NCBI RefSeq assembly: GCF_016863095.1 | Contig: NZ_BOOF01000023.1 | Location: 62,001 to 126,000 of the forward strand | Source: Microbispora siamensis | GTDB taxonomy: Bacteria; Actinomycetota; Actinomycetes; Streptosporangiales; Streptosporangiaceae | Reading direction: 5' to 3' | DNA length: 64,000 bases | Shown: piece by piece, positions 25,164-34,039 of the stretch | Layout of the letters: every line of letters starts with the position of its first letter | Numbering within the stretch: the first letter of the stretch is position 1 | Made by a program: the position numbers and the translations under genes | Notes under the pieces: model-generated | Database searches by the model: none | Told to the model about the DNA's origin: nothing | Seen by the model: only the letters and a program-made list of their open reading frames with translations

Positions 25164-26539
25164 TGGCCGATCTTCATCTCGTGGTCGACAGGGCCGCGGG
25201 CGGGCTCGCCGGGCAGATCGCCCGCGAGATGCGGAACGCCGTCCGGTCCGGGCGGCTCGTCCCGGGCGCCCGCCTGCCCGCCACCCGCGACCTCGCCCGC
25301 GATCTCGGCCTGTCGCGCGGCGTCGTCGTCGAGGCGTACGAGCAACTCGTGGCGGAGGGACTCCTCGAATCCAGGACCGGCGCCGGCACCCGGGTCGCGG
25401 CGGGGGCCGGGCGGCACGCCTCCGCCGAGCAGATCCCGGACGAGCCGCACTGCTGGCCCCACTACGGTCACCGGCCCACCTCACCCGACCTCGGCGCCTT
25501 CCCCCGGCAGGCCTGGCTCGCCGCCGTCCGGCACGTCCTGGCCACACTGCCCAACGACGCGCTCGACTACGGCGACCCGGGCGGGGTGCCGGCCCTGCGC
25601 CGCGAACTCGCCGCGTACCTCGGCAGGGTGCGCGCGGCGGACGCGCCGGCGGAGCTCGTCATGATCGTGACCGGGGTGGCCCAGGGGCTCAGCCTCGTCG
25701 TCCAGGCCCTGGTGCGGGACCGGGGCCGCAGGGTCGTCCTGGCCGTCGAGGACCCGACGAGCGCACGTCAGATACCGCTGCTCCGCAGGGCCGGGGCGGA
25801 CACCGTCCCCGTGCCCGTCGACCGGGAGGGGATCGTCGTCGGTGCCCTGCCCGGCGACGCCGACGCCGTGCTGGTGACCCCGGCGCACCAGTACCCGACC
25901 GGCGTCGTCCTGTCCCCGGCCCGCCGCGCCGCGCTGGTCGAGTGGGCGGCCCGCACGGGCGCCCTCGTGCTCGAGGACGACTACGACGCCGAGTTCCGCT
26001 TCGACTGCGACCCGGTCGGGTGCCTGCAGGGCCTCGCCCCCGACCGGGTCGTGCTCGCGGGCAGCGTGAGCAAGTCCCTCGTTCCGGGGCTGCGTCTCGG
26101 CTGGATCGCGGCGCCGCCGCGCGTCGCCCGTGCCGTACGGACCGCGCGCGGGGAACTCGACCTCGGCTCGCCGGTCATCGACCAGTACGCGCTCGCCCAT
26201 CTCATCGCCGCGGGGGCGTATGACCGTCACCTGCGCCGGATGCGCCGGGAGTACCGGCGGCGCAGGGACGCCCTCGTCGGCGCTCTGGCCGAGCACCTGC
26301 CCTGGATCACCGTGCGCGGCATCTCGGCGGGACTGCACCTCTACGCGGAGACGGACGACGGGGGCGACCCGTCGGGCCTGGCCGAGGCCGCCCGCGCCGC
26401 CGGCCTGTCCGCGGAGGCCGTGACGCCGGCTCACGGTCCGCCGGGTCTGGTGATCGGCTTCGCCCGCCTGCCCGCCCACCGCGTCACCGAGGCCGTACGC
26501 GCCCTGGCGGGGAACGTCGGGAGGGACGTCAGGGGGTGA
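25163..26539 (+). CDS. MocR-family (GntR-type) regulator with aminotransferase-like domain
   Basis: 458 residues. The N-terminal GntR winged helix (about 15-75; LPATRDLARDLGLSRGVVVE) is fused to a type I aminotransferase fold (about 110-450). The PLP-lysine lies in GSVSKSLVPGLRLGW and the Asp that contacts the cofactor ring in LEDDYDAEFR. MocR proteins use PLP or a PLP-amino-acid adduct as the signal rather than for catalysis. Divergent from the EamA transporter with shared operator repeats, it probably controls that gene and itself. The 3' end overlaps the convergent MFS gene by 11 bases. Confidence 0.9.
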   Translation: MADLHLVVDRAAGGLAGQIAREMRNAVRSGRLVPGARLPATRDLARDLGLSRGVVVEAYEQLVAEGLLESRTGAGTRVAAGAGRHASAEQIPDEPHCWPHYGHRPTSPDLGAFPRQAWLAAVRHVLATLPNDALDYGDPGGVPALRRELAAYLGRVRAADAPAELVMIVTGVAQGLSLVVQALVRDRGRRVVLAVEDPTSARQIPLLRRAGADTVPVPVDREGIVVGALPGDADAVLVTPAHQYPTGVVLSPARRAALVEWAARTGALVLEDDYDAEFRFDCDPVGCLQGLAPDRVVLAGSVSKSLVPGLRLGWIAAPPRVARAVRTARGELDLGSPVIDQYALAHLIAAGAYDRHLRRMRREYRRRRDALVGALAEHLPWITVRGISAGLHLYAETDDGGDPSGLAEAARAAGLSAEAVTPAHGPPGLVIGFARLPAHRVTEAVRALAGNVGRDVRG

Positions 26540-27758
26540 CGACGGTGGTCGCGGTGGCCGGGTCGGCCGTACGCGGCTGGAAGCCGCGCGCGAGCAGGAT
26601 GACCGCGGCGGCGAGGACGAGCGGCGCGGCGAAGGCGACGCGGAAGCCGGAGGCGTCGGCGAGGCCGCCGACGAGCGCGGCTCCGACGATGAACCCCACG
26701 TAGTTGAACATGTTGACCCGGGCGATCGCCACGCCCGTGCCGGCCGGGTCGAGGCGGCCGGCCGCGGAGAACGACTGCGGGGCGACGACGGACAGGCCGA
26801 TCCCGGTGAGCGCGAAGCCCGCGATCGCCAGCGGCACCGTCGGCGCCGCCACGATCGCGACGAAGCCCAGCGTCGCGACGGAGCCCCCGGCGCGCACGAT
26901 GGCCGCCGGGCCCCACCTGCGCACCGCGAAGTCGCCGCCGACGCGCACCAGGAACGTGGTGAGCTGGTAGGCCCCCAGGGCCAGCGGGATCACGGTCGCC
27001 GAGGCGTGCAGGACCTTGTCCATGAAGACGGTGCCGAAGTTGGAGACCGACGAGTCGCCGACGTAGAGGAACGCCATCGCGAGGCAGAGGGGGATGATCG
27101 GGCGCCACGCGGCCCCGGCCGGCCTGCCCGCGCCTGCCCCCGCGCCCGCGTCCCGGGCCGCGGATACCCGGTGCTCCTCCTCTGGCCGGTAGAGCCAGAG
27201 CGAGGAGAGGACGGCGAGGGCGGCGGCCGGGACCAGGGCGATCGCGAACGTGACGGGCAGGCCGAGGCCGAGCGTGGCCGCCGCGGAGGCCCACAGCGAC
27301 CCGACGACCGCCGCCACGCTCCACAGCGCGTGGAACCCGGTGAGCACCGCCCGGCCGTACTCGCGTTCGACCGCGACGCCCTGCATGTTCATGCCCGCGT
27401 CCACCCCGCCGAGGCCGAGGCCGAACAGGACGTTGGCCGCCACCAGCATGGGGACGTTCGGGGCGAGGCCCGCGAGCACGACGGCGGCGCAGGCGAGCGG
27501 TTGCACCAGGCGGAGGATCAGGCGGCTGCCCCACCGGGACGCGGCGGCCCCGGCGAGCGCGCTCCCGGCCCCCGCGATCACCGGGACGACGAGGAGCAGG
27601 ATGGTCAGCTCGCCGTCCGACAGGCCGTGCTTCTTCTGCAGGGCCGCCACCTGGGTGAGCAGCGTGGCGAAGGTGAGGCCCTGGACGAAGAACACCGCGA
27701 ACGTGGCGAGTCGCGCCTGCCGGTCGCGAGAAGTAGGCACCGTGTCCTCTGCCGGCAT
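26529..27758 (-). CDS. MFS transporter, probable exporter
   Basis: 409 residues with 12 predicted helices. The layout resembles small sugar-efflux or YbjJ/FucP-like MFS proteins (GLGLGGVDAGMNMQGVAVE is typical of that group). GGAGG lies 6 bases before the ATG. It overlaps the MocR gene end-to-end by 11 bases and is not obviously part of another operon. Substrate unknown. Confidence 0.82.
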   Translation of the reverse strand: MPAEDTVPTSRDRQARLATFAVFFVQGLTFATLLTQVAALQKKHGLSDGELTILLLVVPVIAGAGSALAGAAASRWGSRLILRLVQPLACAAVVLAGLAPNVPMLVAANVLFGLGLGGVDAGMNMQGVAVEREYGRAVLTGFHALWSVAAVVGSLWASAAATLGLGLPVTFAIALVPAAALAVLSSLWLYRPEEEHRVSAARDAGAGAGAGRPAGAAWRPIIPLCLAMAFLYVGDSSVSNFGTVFMDKVLHASATVIPLALGAYQLTTFLVRVGGDFAVRRWGPAAIVRAGGSVATLGFVAIVAAPTVPLAIAGFALTGIGLSVVAPQSFSAAGRLDPAGTGVAIARVNMFNYVGFIVGAALVGGLADASGFRVAFAAPLVLAAAVILLARGFQPRTADPATATTVVTP

Positions 27759-27841
27759 CGCACGCCTCCAGGAACATGAGGGGGGTTCAAGTTTTCGTCA
27801 GCGTAGGAGCCGTCACCCGCCCGGTCAATGGGGTGCGCCGG

Positions 27842-30232
27842 TCAGGACCGGCCGCCTGCCTCGCGTGCGGCCATCCAGGCGGCGATCTGGGCCCGGGAGG
27901 CGAAGCCGAGCTTGTCCAGGATGTGCTCGACGTGACCCTCCACGGTGCGCTGCGAGATGACGAGGGCGGAGGCGATCTCCTTGTTGCTCCGTCCCTGGGC
28001 GATCAGCTCGGCGATCTCCCGCTCCCGCCGGGTGAGCGGGGACGGCTCGGCCGCGGAGACCGTCGTCGCGGGGCGCCCGGGCGGCGTGGGCTCCGCCTCC
28101 ACGACCGTCTCGTCCTGGCGGGGGCGCCCGCCCTCGGCCCGGTCGCCGAGCGCCTCCTCGATCGCCTCGTCCGGCGTCATCCGGCGGCCCCGGCGCAGCT
28201 CCAGGCCGAGAGCCTTGTCGCCCATCCTGCTCCGGAGCGTGGACAGACAGTTCTCGTGGAACTCGGCGAACCGCTTGACCCTGGTCGGGGTCAGGCCCAT
28301 CGTGCGTCCGAGTTCCTCGACGGCTCCCAGGAGCCGCGCGGCGTCCGCGTCACGGCCTTTCCCCGTGAGGAGCCAGGCGAGCGTCTGCAGGTTCGTCGCG
28401 GCGTTCAGCCGGTCGCCGAAGTCGCGGCCCAGAGCCAGCCCCTCGCGCGCCAGCGCGGTCGCCCGCTCGTCGTCGCCGCACTGCCACAGGTAGATCGCGA
28501 AGATCGTCAGGGCCCAGGCCCGGCCGACCCGCTCCCCGTGGCTGCTGGTCAGCTCGATGCTCCGCTCGAACAGTTCCGTCGCGCGCTCGCGGTCGCCGAG
28601 CTGGCCCAATGTCGCCGCCAGCGTGGTCAGGGACATCAGTATCCCGCTCTTGTGCCCCGCGGCCTCCTGTTCGACGAGGGCCAGGTTCAGCAGTTCGGCG
28701 CAGCTCGGGTAGTCGCCCCTGTAGTGCGCCGCCAGCCCGGCGATCAGGGACGCGTGCGCCAGGATCTCCGAATCGCCCAGTTCCTCGGCCAGCGCCCGGC
28801 CCTCGTCGAGAAGGGGCAGGCCCGCCGCGGCGTCCCCCTGCGTGAGCGCCATGAAGGCGTCGGAGAGCAGCGCGCGGGCGCGCAACTCCGTGCGTTCCGT
28901 CGCCGCCGCCAGCATGCGGTCGAGCCAGTGGCGACCCTCGTTGTAGAAGGCGTTGGTTACCCAGTAGGGCTCGGTGAGCAGGGTCGCCATGCGCAGCCCG
29001 GCCTCCGCCTCGCAGGGCTCCTGCAGGCAGAAGTCCATCGCGGCACGCAGGTTCGCCTGCTCCAGGTTCAGCCGCCTGGACCAGGAGAACTGGTCGGGGC
29101 CGAACCACTCGGCGGCGGCCTGCCCCACCAGCAGGAGATAGTGGTCCCGGTGCCGCCGCTGGAGCGACCGGCGCTCCGCCGGCTCGCCGAGCCGCTTGCG
29201 GCAGAACTCGCGCAGGGTGTCGAGCATGCGGTAGCGGACCGCGCCGGCGTGCTCCTCCCGCAGCAGCAGCGACTTGTCCAGCAGCGCGTCGAGCAGGTCG
29301 AGCACGTCGTCGCGCTCGATGCCGCCGCCGGTGCACACCGCCTCGACGGCGTCCAGGTCGAAGTGCGAGGGGAAGATCGACAACCGGGTCCACAGCGTCT
29401 GCTCGGCGCCGGGCAGCAACTGGAAACTCCAGTCGACCAGCGCGTGCAGGGTCTGCTGACGCGGCACCGCCGTACTGCTGCCTCCGGTGAGCAGGCGGTA
29501 TCGGTCGCGCAGGCGCTCGACGAGCGCGTTCACCGACAGGGCCCGCAGCCGCACCGCGGCGAGCTCGATGGCCAGGGGGATGCCGTCGAGCTGGCGGCAC
29601 AGCTCGGCGACGGCCGCGTGGTTGTCCTCGGTGACGGTGAAGCCGGGCAGGACCGCCGCCGCCCGTTCCGTCAGCAGGCTGATCCCGTCGTACAACTCCA
29701 GCGACCTGCGGGTGAGCGGCCGGCCCGGCTCGGGGACGGGCAGCGGCGAGATCTTCATCTGGTGCTCGCCGGTGATGCCGAGCGACTGCCGGCTCGTCGC
29801 GAGGACGCGCAGCTCGGGAGCCGCGCGCAGGAGCCGGTCGGCGAGCACGGCGCAGGCGTCCCGCAGGTGCTCGCAGTTGTCCAGCACGAGCAGGGTCCGC
29901 TGCGTGGACAGCACCTGCTCCAGCGCGTCCACCGGGCCGGCCGCCGACTCGTCCCGTACGCCCATGGTCGACGCCACCGTCTCCGCCACGAGCGCGGGAT
30001 CGGTGACGGTGCTCAGGTCCACCAGCCAGACGCTGTCGAACGCGCGGCGCTGCTCGGCGGCCGCCCGCAGGGCCAGCCGGGTCTTGCCGACGCCGCCCAC
30101 TCCCGTGAGGGTCACCAGGCGCGACGCCGCAAGCAGCCGCCTGATCTCGGCCAGCTCACGCCGCCGGCCGACGAAACTCGTCAGGTCGGCCGGAAGGTTG
30201 CCGACCTGCCGTGTCACCGCCCCCGCGACCAC
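27842..30232 (-). CDS. Large ATPase regulator with LuxR-type DNA-binding domain (AfsR/SARP-like core without SARP domain)
   Basis: 796 residues. Walker A GVGGVGKT at residues 44-51 and Walker B LLVLDNCEHL start an NB-ARC-like STAND module. A tetratricopeptide-like helical region follows (about 330-660), then a LuxR helix-turn-helix at the C-terminus (LTRREREIAELIAQGRSNKE). Such proteins respond to unknown ligands and control secondary metabolism or transport. The GTG start has AGGAG immediately before it with no spacer; an alternative GTG 15 bases downstream (30217) gives the more usual N-terminus TRQVGNLPADLTSFVGR. It stands alone between an MFS gene and a divergent DUF1707 gene. Confidence 0.88.
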   Translation of the reverse strand: MVAGAVTRQVGNLPADLTSFVGRRRELAEIRRLLAASRLVTLTGVGGVGKTRLALRAAAEQRRAFDSVWLVDLSTVTDPALVAETVASTMGVRDESAAGPVDALEQVLSTQRTLLVLDNCEHLRDACAVLADRLLRAAPELRVLATSRQSLGITGEHQMKISPLPVPEPGRPLTRRSLELYDGISLLTERAAAVLPGFTVTEDNHAAVAELCRQLDGIPLAIELAAVRLRALSVNALVERLRDRYRLLTGGSSTAVPRQQTLHALVDWSFQLLPGAEQTLWTRLSIFPSHFDLDAVEAVCTGGGIERDDVLDLLDALLDKSLLLREEHAGAVRYRMLDTLREFCRKRLGEPAERRSLQRRHRDHYLLLVGQAAAEWFGPDQFSWSRRLNLEQANLRAAMDFCLQEPCEAEAGLRMATLLTEPYWVTNAFYNEGRHWLDRMLAAATERTELRARALLSDAFMALTQGDAAAGLPLLDEGRALAEELGDSEILAHASLIAGLAAHYRGDYPSCAELLNLALVEQEAAGHKSGILMSLTTLAATLGQLGDRERATELFERSIELTSSHGERVGRAWALTIFAIYLWQCGDDERATALAREGLALGRDFGDRLNAATNLQTLAWLLTGKGRDADAARLLGAVEELGRTMGLTPTRVKRFAEFHENCLSTLRSRMGDKALGLELRRGRRMTPDEAIEEALGDRAEGGRPRQDETVVEAEPTPPGRPATTVSAAEPSPLTRREREIAELIAQGRSNKEIASALVISQRTVEGHVEHILDKLGFASRAQIAAWMAAREAGGRS

Positions 30233-30321
30233 CTCCTCACGCTAAGCGGCCACGAAGTCCCCGGTCAACGTGGGGTGGACGTCGCGTGTCGCGTCGCATG
30301 GTGACCGTCGTGCGGGGAGCG

Positions 30322-30327
30322 CATACT
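30322..30327 (+). promoter_or_regulatory. -10 element of a probable leaderless gene
   Basis: CATACT lies 9 bases before the GTG at 30337, so transcription should start at or next to the start codon. No ribosome site is present. Confidence 0.4.
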
Positions 30328-30336
30328 CTCGATGGT

Positions 30337-30984
30337 GTGAGCAGCAGCGAGTCCTCAGCCGTGAAGTGGATCTCCGCCTTCCTCTCGCCGCGCACTCCGG
30401 ACACGCCCGACCCCTCCGTGCTGCGGGCCTCCGACGCCGATCGGGAGCGGATCGTCGAGGTGCTCGCGGACGCCGTCACCGACGGGCGGCTCACGCCGCT
30501 GGAGCACGAGGAACGGGTGGAGCGCGTCTGGGCCGCGCGGACCCTCGGCGAGCTGGCCGAGCTGACCGTGGACCTGCTGCCGCCGGAGAGCCAGCCGTTC
30601 CGGATGGACAGCCGTCCCGTCACCGCCTTCTTCCGTACGGAGACCCGTGGCGGCCGGTGGGTCGTGCCCTCCCAGGTGCCGGTGACGTCCCTGGGCGGCA
30701 CGGTCACGATGGACCTGTGCGAGGCGCTGCTCCAGTCGCGGCACGTGGTGGTGCAGCTCGCGGTCATGGCCGGCACGGTCAACCTGACGGTCCCCGAGGG
30801 CGTGCGAATCGTGACCGCCCCGGACGCCCGCGTGCGGTCGCTCAGGAACGAGGTGCGGCTCCCGCCGGGCGCGGCCGACTTCGCGCCGGACGCGCCCGTG
30901 ATCGAGCTCGCCGGGTTCGTCTTCGGCGGCAAGGTCGTCGCCCGCTCGCCGAAGCGCCCCCGCCGCCGCCTGTTCGGCCGTTGA
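30337..30984 (+). CDS. DUF1707 domain protein with LiaF-like C-terminus
   Basis: 215 residues from the GTG chosen as a leaderless start; the in-frame codons further upstream lack conserved character. A DUF1707 module (about 29-81; RASDADRERIVEVLADAVTD then GRLTPLEHEERVERVWAART) is a short helical motif often found next to membrane or envelope-stress domains. The rest (about 100-205) is beta-rich with glycine-spaced strands (MAGTVNLTVPEGVRI) like the LiaF/cell-wall-active-antibiotic response fold. No transmembrane helix was seen. Likely a cytoplasmic or envelope-associated regulatory protein; exact role unknown. Confidence 0.75.
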   Translation: MSSSESSAVKWISAFLSPRTPDTPDPSVLRASDADRERIVEVLADAVTDGRLTPLEHEERVERVWAARTLGELAELTVDLLPPESQPFRMDSRPVTAFFRTETRGGRWVVPSQVPVTSLGGTVTMDLCEALLQSRHVVVQLAVMAGTVNLTVPEGVRIVTAPDARVRSLRNEVRLPPGAADFAPDAPVIELAGFVFGGKVVARSPKRPRRRLFGR

Positions 30985-30985
30985 G

Positions 30986-31045
30986 GTCCCAGACGGCGGT
31001 GTCCCACACGCCGGTGTCCCAGACGGCGGTGTCTCAGACGGCGGT
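30986..31045. repeat. Four tandem 15-bp repeats covering the 3' end of glpX
   Basis: Units GTCCCAGACGGCGGT at 30986, 31001 (two changes), 31016 and 31031 (one change, which creates the glpX stop). On the glpX strand each unit reads D-T-A-V followed by TGA in the first copy and TGG in the others, so the terminal codons of glpX have been duplicated downstream of its stop. Confidence 0.85.
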
Positions 31046-32062
31046 GTCGAAGTTGATGGCGCTGTAGGCGCCGAGCTTCCAGAGCTGGTGCTCGCTTTCG
31101 ATCTTCCGGATCGTGCCCGACCGTCCCCGCATGACGAGGGAGTGCGTCACCGCCGCGCCGCCCTGGAACCGCACGCCGTGCATCAGCTCGCCGTCGGTGA
31201 TGCCCGTCGCGGCGAAGAACACGTCGTCGGAGCGTACGAGGTCGTCGGTGGTGAGCACCTGACCGAGGTCGAGCCCGGCGTCGAGGGCCTTGAGGCGCTC
31301 TTCCTCGTCGCGCGGCCACAGCTTGCCCTGGATGACGCCGCCCATGCACTTGAGCGCGCAGGCGGCGACGATGCCCTCGGGCGTGCCGCCGATGCCGAGC
31401 ATCAGGTCGACACCGGTGCCGTTGCGCGCCGCCATGATCGCGCCGGCCACGTCGCCGTCGGTGATGAAACGGATCCGGGCGCCGGTCTCCCGGATCTCCT
31501 TGACGATCCGCTCGTGCCGGGGCCGGTCCAGGATCACCACGGTGACGTCGGACGGCTTGGCGCCCTTGGCCCGCGCCACGGCGCGGATGTTGTCGGCCAC
31601 CGGGGCGTCGATGTCCACATGATCGGCGGCCTGCGGGCCCGTGACGAGCTTCTCCATGTAGAAGACCGCCGACGGGTCGTACATCGAGCCGCGCTCGCTG
31701 ACCGCGATCACCGAGATCGCGTTGTTCATGCCGAGCGCGCACAGCCGGGTGCCGTCGATCGGGTCCACGGCCACGTCGCACTCGGGGCCGGTCCCGTCGC
31801 CGACCTCCTCGCCGTTGTACAGCATCGGGGCGTTGTCCTTCTCGCCCTCGCCGATCACCACGACGCCCTTCATCGAGACCGTGTTGATCAGTTGGCGCAT
31901 GGCGTTCACGGCGGCGCCGTCCGCCCCGTTCTTGTCGCCGCGTCCCACCCAGCGGGCGGCCGCCATCGCCGCCGCCTCGGTCACCCTGACCAGTTCCAGA
32001 GCCAGGTTGCGGTCGGGTGCGCGTTCCCCCGTCGCCAGAGCGGCCGGTACGTGATCAGCCAT
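31034..32062 (-). CDS. glpX: Class II fructose-1,6-bisphosphatase
   Basis: 342 residues, normal for GlpX, which removes the C1 phosphate of fructose 1,6-bisphosphate in gluconeogenesis. The metal and substrate motifs [22 protein letters not shown] and GIGGTPEG are intact. AGGGG lies 6 bases before the ATG. It belongs to the conserved actinobacterial neighbourhood with DUF4245, xseB/xseA and ispH. The stop codon lies inside the last unit of a 15-bp tandem repeat. Confidence 0.96.
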   Translation of the reverse strand: MADHVPAALATGERAPDRNLALELVRVTEAAAMAAARWVGRGDKNGADGAAVNAMRQLINTVSMKGVVVIGEGEKDNAPMLYNGEEVGDGTGPECDVAVDPIDGTRLCALGMNNAISVIAVSERGSMYDPSAVFYMEKLVTGPQAADHVDIDAPVADNIRAVARAKGAKPSDVTVVILDRPRHERIVKEIRETGARIRFITDGDVAGAIMAARNGTGVDLMLGIGGTPEGIVAACALKCMGGVIQGKLWPRDEEERLKALDAGLDLGQVLTTDDLVRSDDVFFAATGITDGELMHGVRFQGGAAVTHSLVMRGRSGTIRKIESEHQLWKLGAYSAINFDTAV

Positions 32063-32207
32063 TGATCCCCTTTAGGTAGGTGCCGTTCTAGCGATCGTAG
32101 TTCGCGAAGCCGTTCTTGTCCGATTGGTCTGAACCTGTTGGGCCAGGTAGGAGGCCATTTGCGGTCGCGGACCCCCGGAACGGACGGCTCGGAGATATCG
32201 TCGCCGC

Positions 32208-32801
32208 ATGAGCGGCGACACCGAACGACCAGTGACGATGCGCACATCGGAGCGCGGTGCGGCGACCCGGGGAGCCCTCCTGGACGCCGCCAAGGAGACG
32301 TTCATCACGAGCGGCTTCGCCGAGGCGGGCGTCACCGACGTCGTGGCCAGGGCCGGCGCCAGCGTCGGCAGCCTGTACCACCACTTCTCCGGCAAGGCCG
32401 ACCTCTACCTGACGCTGTTCGAGGAGTTCCAGAAGCGGCAGACCCAGCGCACCCGGCAGGCCGTGCAGGAGGCCCGGGCGGCCGGGGAGACCGACCCGAT
32501 GCCCCAGTTCCTCGCCGCAGCGCGGGCCTACCTGGAGGGCTGCCTCGCCGAGCGCGATCTCGCCGCGCTCTTCCTGCGCGGCGACGCGCCGCCCGGGTTC
32601 GAGGTCATCATGCGCGACCGGCTCCGGCAGTGGGCCAGGCGCACCGCGGCGCTGTTCGAGCACGAGGACGCCCTGGTCGTCGTCGTCACCGGCGCCCTGG
32701 CGGCCGTCGTGCAGGAGGTCACGCTGTCCGACGACCCGGAGCAGGCCCGGAGGATGGCCGAGGACGCTCTTCGCATCATCGGCGATATTCGGCACCCGTG
32801 A
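32208..32801 (+). CDS. TetR/AcrR-family regulator
   Basis: 197 residues. The N-terminal helix-turn-helix (about 15-62) has the usual pattern GVTDVVARAGASVGSLYHHF followed by a K-x-D-L-Y continuation. The C-terminal ligand domain is helical. It is divergent from glpX; GATATC (32194-32199) lies 8 bases before the ATG and no ribosome site is present, so the transcript may be leaderless. Target unknown; the glpX promoter is the nearest candidate. Confidence 0.88.
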   Translation: MSGDTERPVTMRTSERGAATRGALLDAAKETFITSGFAEAGVTDVVARAGASVGSLYHHFSGKADLYLTLFEEFQKRQTQRTRQAVQEARAAGETDPMPQFLAAARAYLEGCLAERDLAALFLRGDAPPGFEVIMRDRLRQWARRTAALFEHEDALVVVVTGALAAVVQEVTLSDDPEQARRMAEDALRIIGDIRHP

Positions 32802-32833
32802 AGGCCGGTACGGCCACCGCCCGCTCCACCGAC

Positions 32834-32839
32834 TAATCT
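32834..32839 (+). promoter_or_regulatory. -10 element of the DUF4245 gene
   Basis: TAATCT lies 8 bases before the GTG at 32848 without a ribosome site, the pattern of a leaderless actinobacterial transcript. Confidence 0.45.
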
Positions 32840-32847
32840 CGCATTAC

Positions 32848-33396
32848 GTGGGACGATTCACCCAGGGACTCTACGGCTACGCGTTCGCGCTCCTCGTCTG
32901 CCTCGCCGCCGTCGGAGCGTTCCTGCTCATCACGCCGCAGAGCCGCACGGAGCACATCCCCCGGGTGGACTTCTCCATCGACCGGGTCAACGCGGCGCGC
33001 ACGGCGCCGTACGAGATCGTCGCCCCGAGCCGGGTGCTGCCCGACTGGGTGCCCAACAGCTCGTCGCTGACCGAGAAGAACGGCGCCGTGACGTGGCGGC
33101 TGGGGTTCGCGACCGCCAAGCGGCAGCACGCCATGCTCGCCCAGAGCGACGAGAGGCCGTCCGCGGACTTCGTGAACCGCATGGCCAACACCGACAAGCC
33201 CGGCGGGAGCCGCCAGATCGACGGCGTGACCTGGGAGGAGCGGTTCCGCCAGGACAAGAACCAGCGGACGCTGGTCCGCGTCTTCCCCGATCACGCGGTG
33301 GTCGTCACCGGAACGGCCGACTGGGACGAGCTGACCGCCCTCGTGCGGACCCTCGCCCCCCAGGCCAAGCCCTCTCCGGCGCCGTCGGCGGGCTGA
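32848..33396 (+). CDS. DUF4245 membrane-anchored protein
   Basis: 182 residues. One N-terminal transmembrane helix (residues 8-29; LYGYAFALLVCLAAVGAFLL) is followed by an external alpha/beta domain (NGAVTWRLGFATAKRQHAML; ADWDELTALVRTLA). The fold and size match DUF4245, a family of unknown function that is found beside glpX in many actinobacteria, including mycobacteria. It starts at a GTG with a close -10 and is probably leaderless. Confidence 0.85.
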   Translation: MGRFTQGLYGYAFALLVCLAAVGAFLLITPQSRTEHIPRVDFSIDRVNAARTAPYEIVAPSRVLPDWVPNSSSLTEKNGAVTWRLGFATAKRQHAMLAQSDERPSADFVNRMANTDKPGGSRQIDGVTWEERFRQDKNQRTLVRVFPDHAVVVTGTADWDELTALVRTLAPQAKPSPAPSAG

Positions 33397-33414
33397 ACCC
33401 AGATCCCGGAATGC

Positions 33415-33981
33415 TCACGCCGGCTGAACGCAGCCGTACACGATGACCTCGGCCATGTTCTGGACGATGTCCCTGCTGATGTGCTCCGGCGGCGCGCTGA
33501 CCAGGGTGAACAGCGCGCCGCCGTAGAGCGCGATCATGGCGGGGATCTTCTCGCGTGGAATGTCGAGGCCGAGTTCTTCGTGGTGCCCGGCGGTGACCAG
33601 CGATGCCGTGTCCTGCAGGCCCGCGAGAGCCGAGGCGAGCGCCGGCCGGCGCGCGGCCTCCAGTTGCAGTTCGAAGATCGCCAGATAGCGGCTGCGCAGC
33701 GTGGTCGCCGCTGTGAGCAACGATTCCGTCAGTAGGTCGACCAGCGTCGCGGGCTGCTTGACGGCCCGGTCGGTGTCCGCGTGATGCAACTCGGCGATGC
33801 GCTCCGCGGCGGCCATCAGCAGCGCTTCCCGGGTGCGGAAGTAGTTGGAAGCCGTTCCCGGCGGGAGGTCCGCCGCTTTCTCCACCGCCCGGTGGGTCAG
33901 GCCGTGCACGCCCGACGACGCCAGCAGTTCGATCGCGGCATCGGTCAGGGCTTGCCGACGGGCCGGATTAGTGGGTGGCAT
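33415..33981 (-). CDS. TetR-family regulator of the adjacent FAD monooxygenase
   Basis: 188 residues with an N-terminal helix-turn-helix (GLTHRAVEKAADLPPGTASN, then YF) and a helical C-terminal domain of the TetR_C type. It is divergent from the flavin monooxygenase gene across 58 bases holding a perfect 12-bp palindrome, the usual design for a repressor that controls a detoxifying oxygenase. The ATG lacks an obvious ribosome site. Confidence 0.85.
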   Translation of the reverse strand: MPPTNPARRQALTDAAIELLASSGVHGLTHRAVEKAADLPPGTASNYFRTREALLMAAAERIAELHHADTDRAVKQPATLVDLLTESLLTAATTLRSRYLAIFELQLEAARRPALASALAGLQDTASLVTAGHHEELGLDIPREKIPAMIALYGGALFTLVSAPPEHISRDIVQNMAEVIVYGCVQPA

Positions 33982-34001
33982 GGCAAAATGCTACCAATAG
34001 C

Positions 34002-34013
34002 CGTACTAGTACG
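34002..34013. promoter_or_regulatory. Palindromic operator for TetR/monooxygenase pair
   Basis: CGTACTAGTACG is a perfect 12-bp palindrome in the middle of the divergent gap, 20 bases from the TetR start and 26 from the monooxygenase start. A nearby TACGATCGTA (34010-34019) is also a palindrome and overlaps it. Confidence 0.55.
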
Positions 34014-34039
34014 ATCGTAGTGAATGAGCAGGAGGTCTC

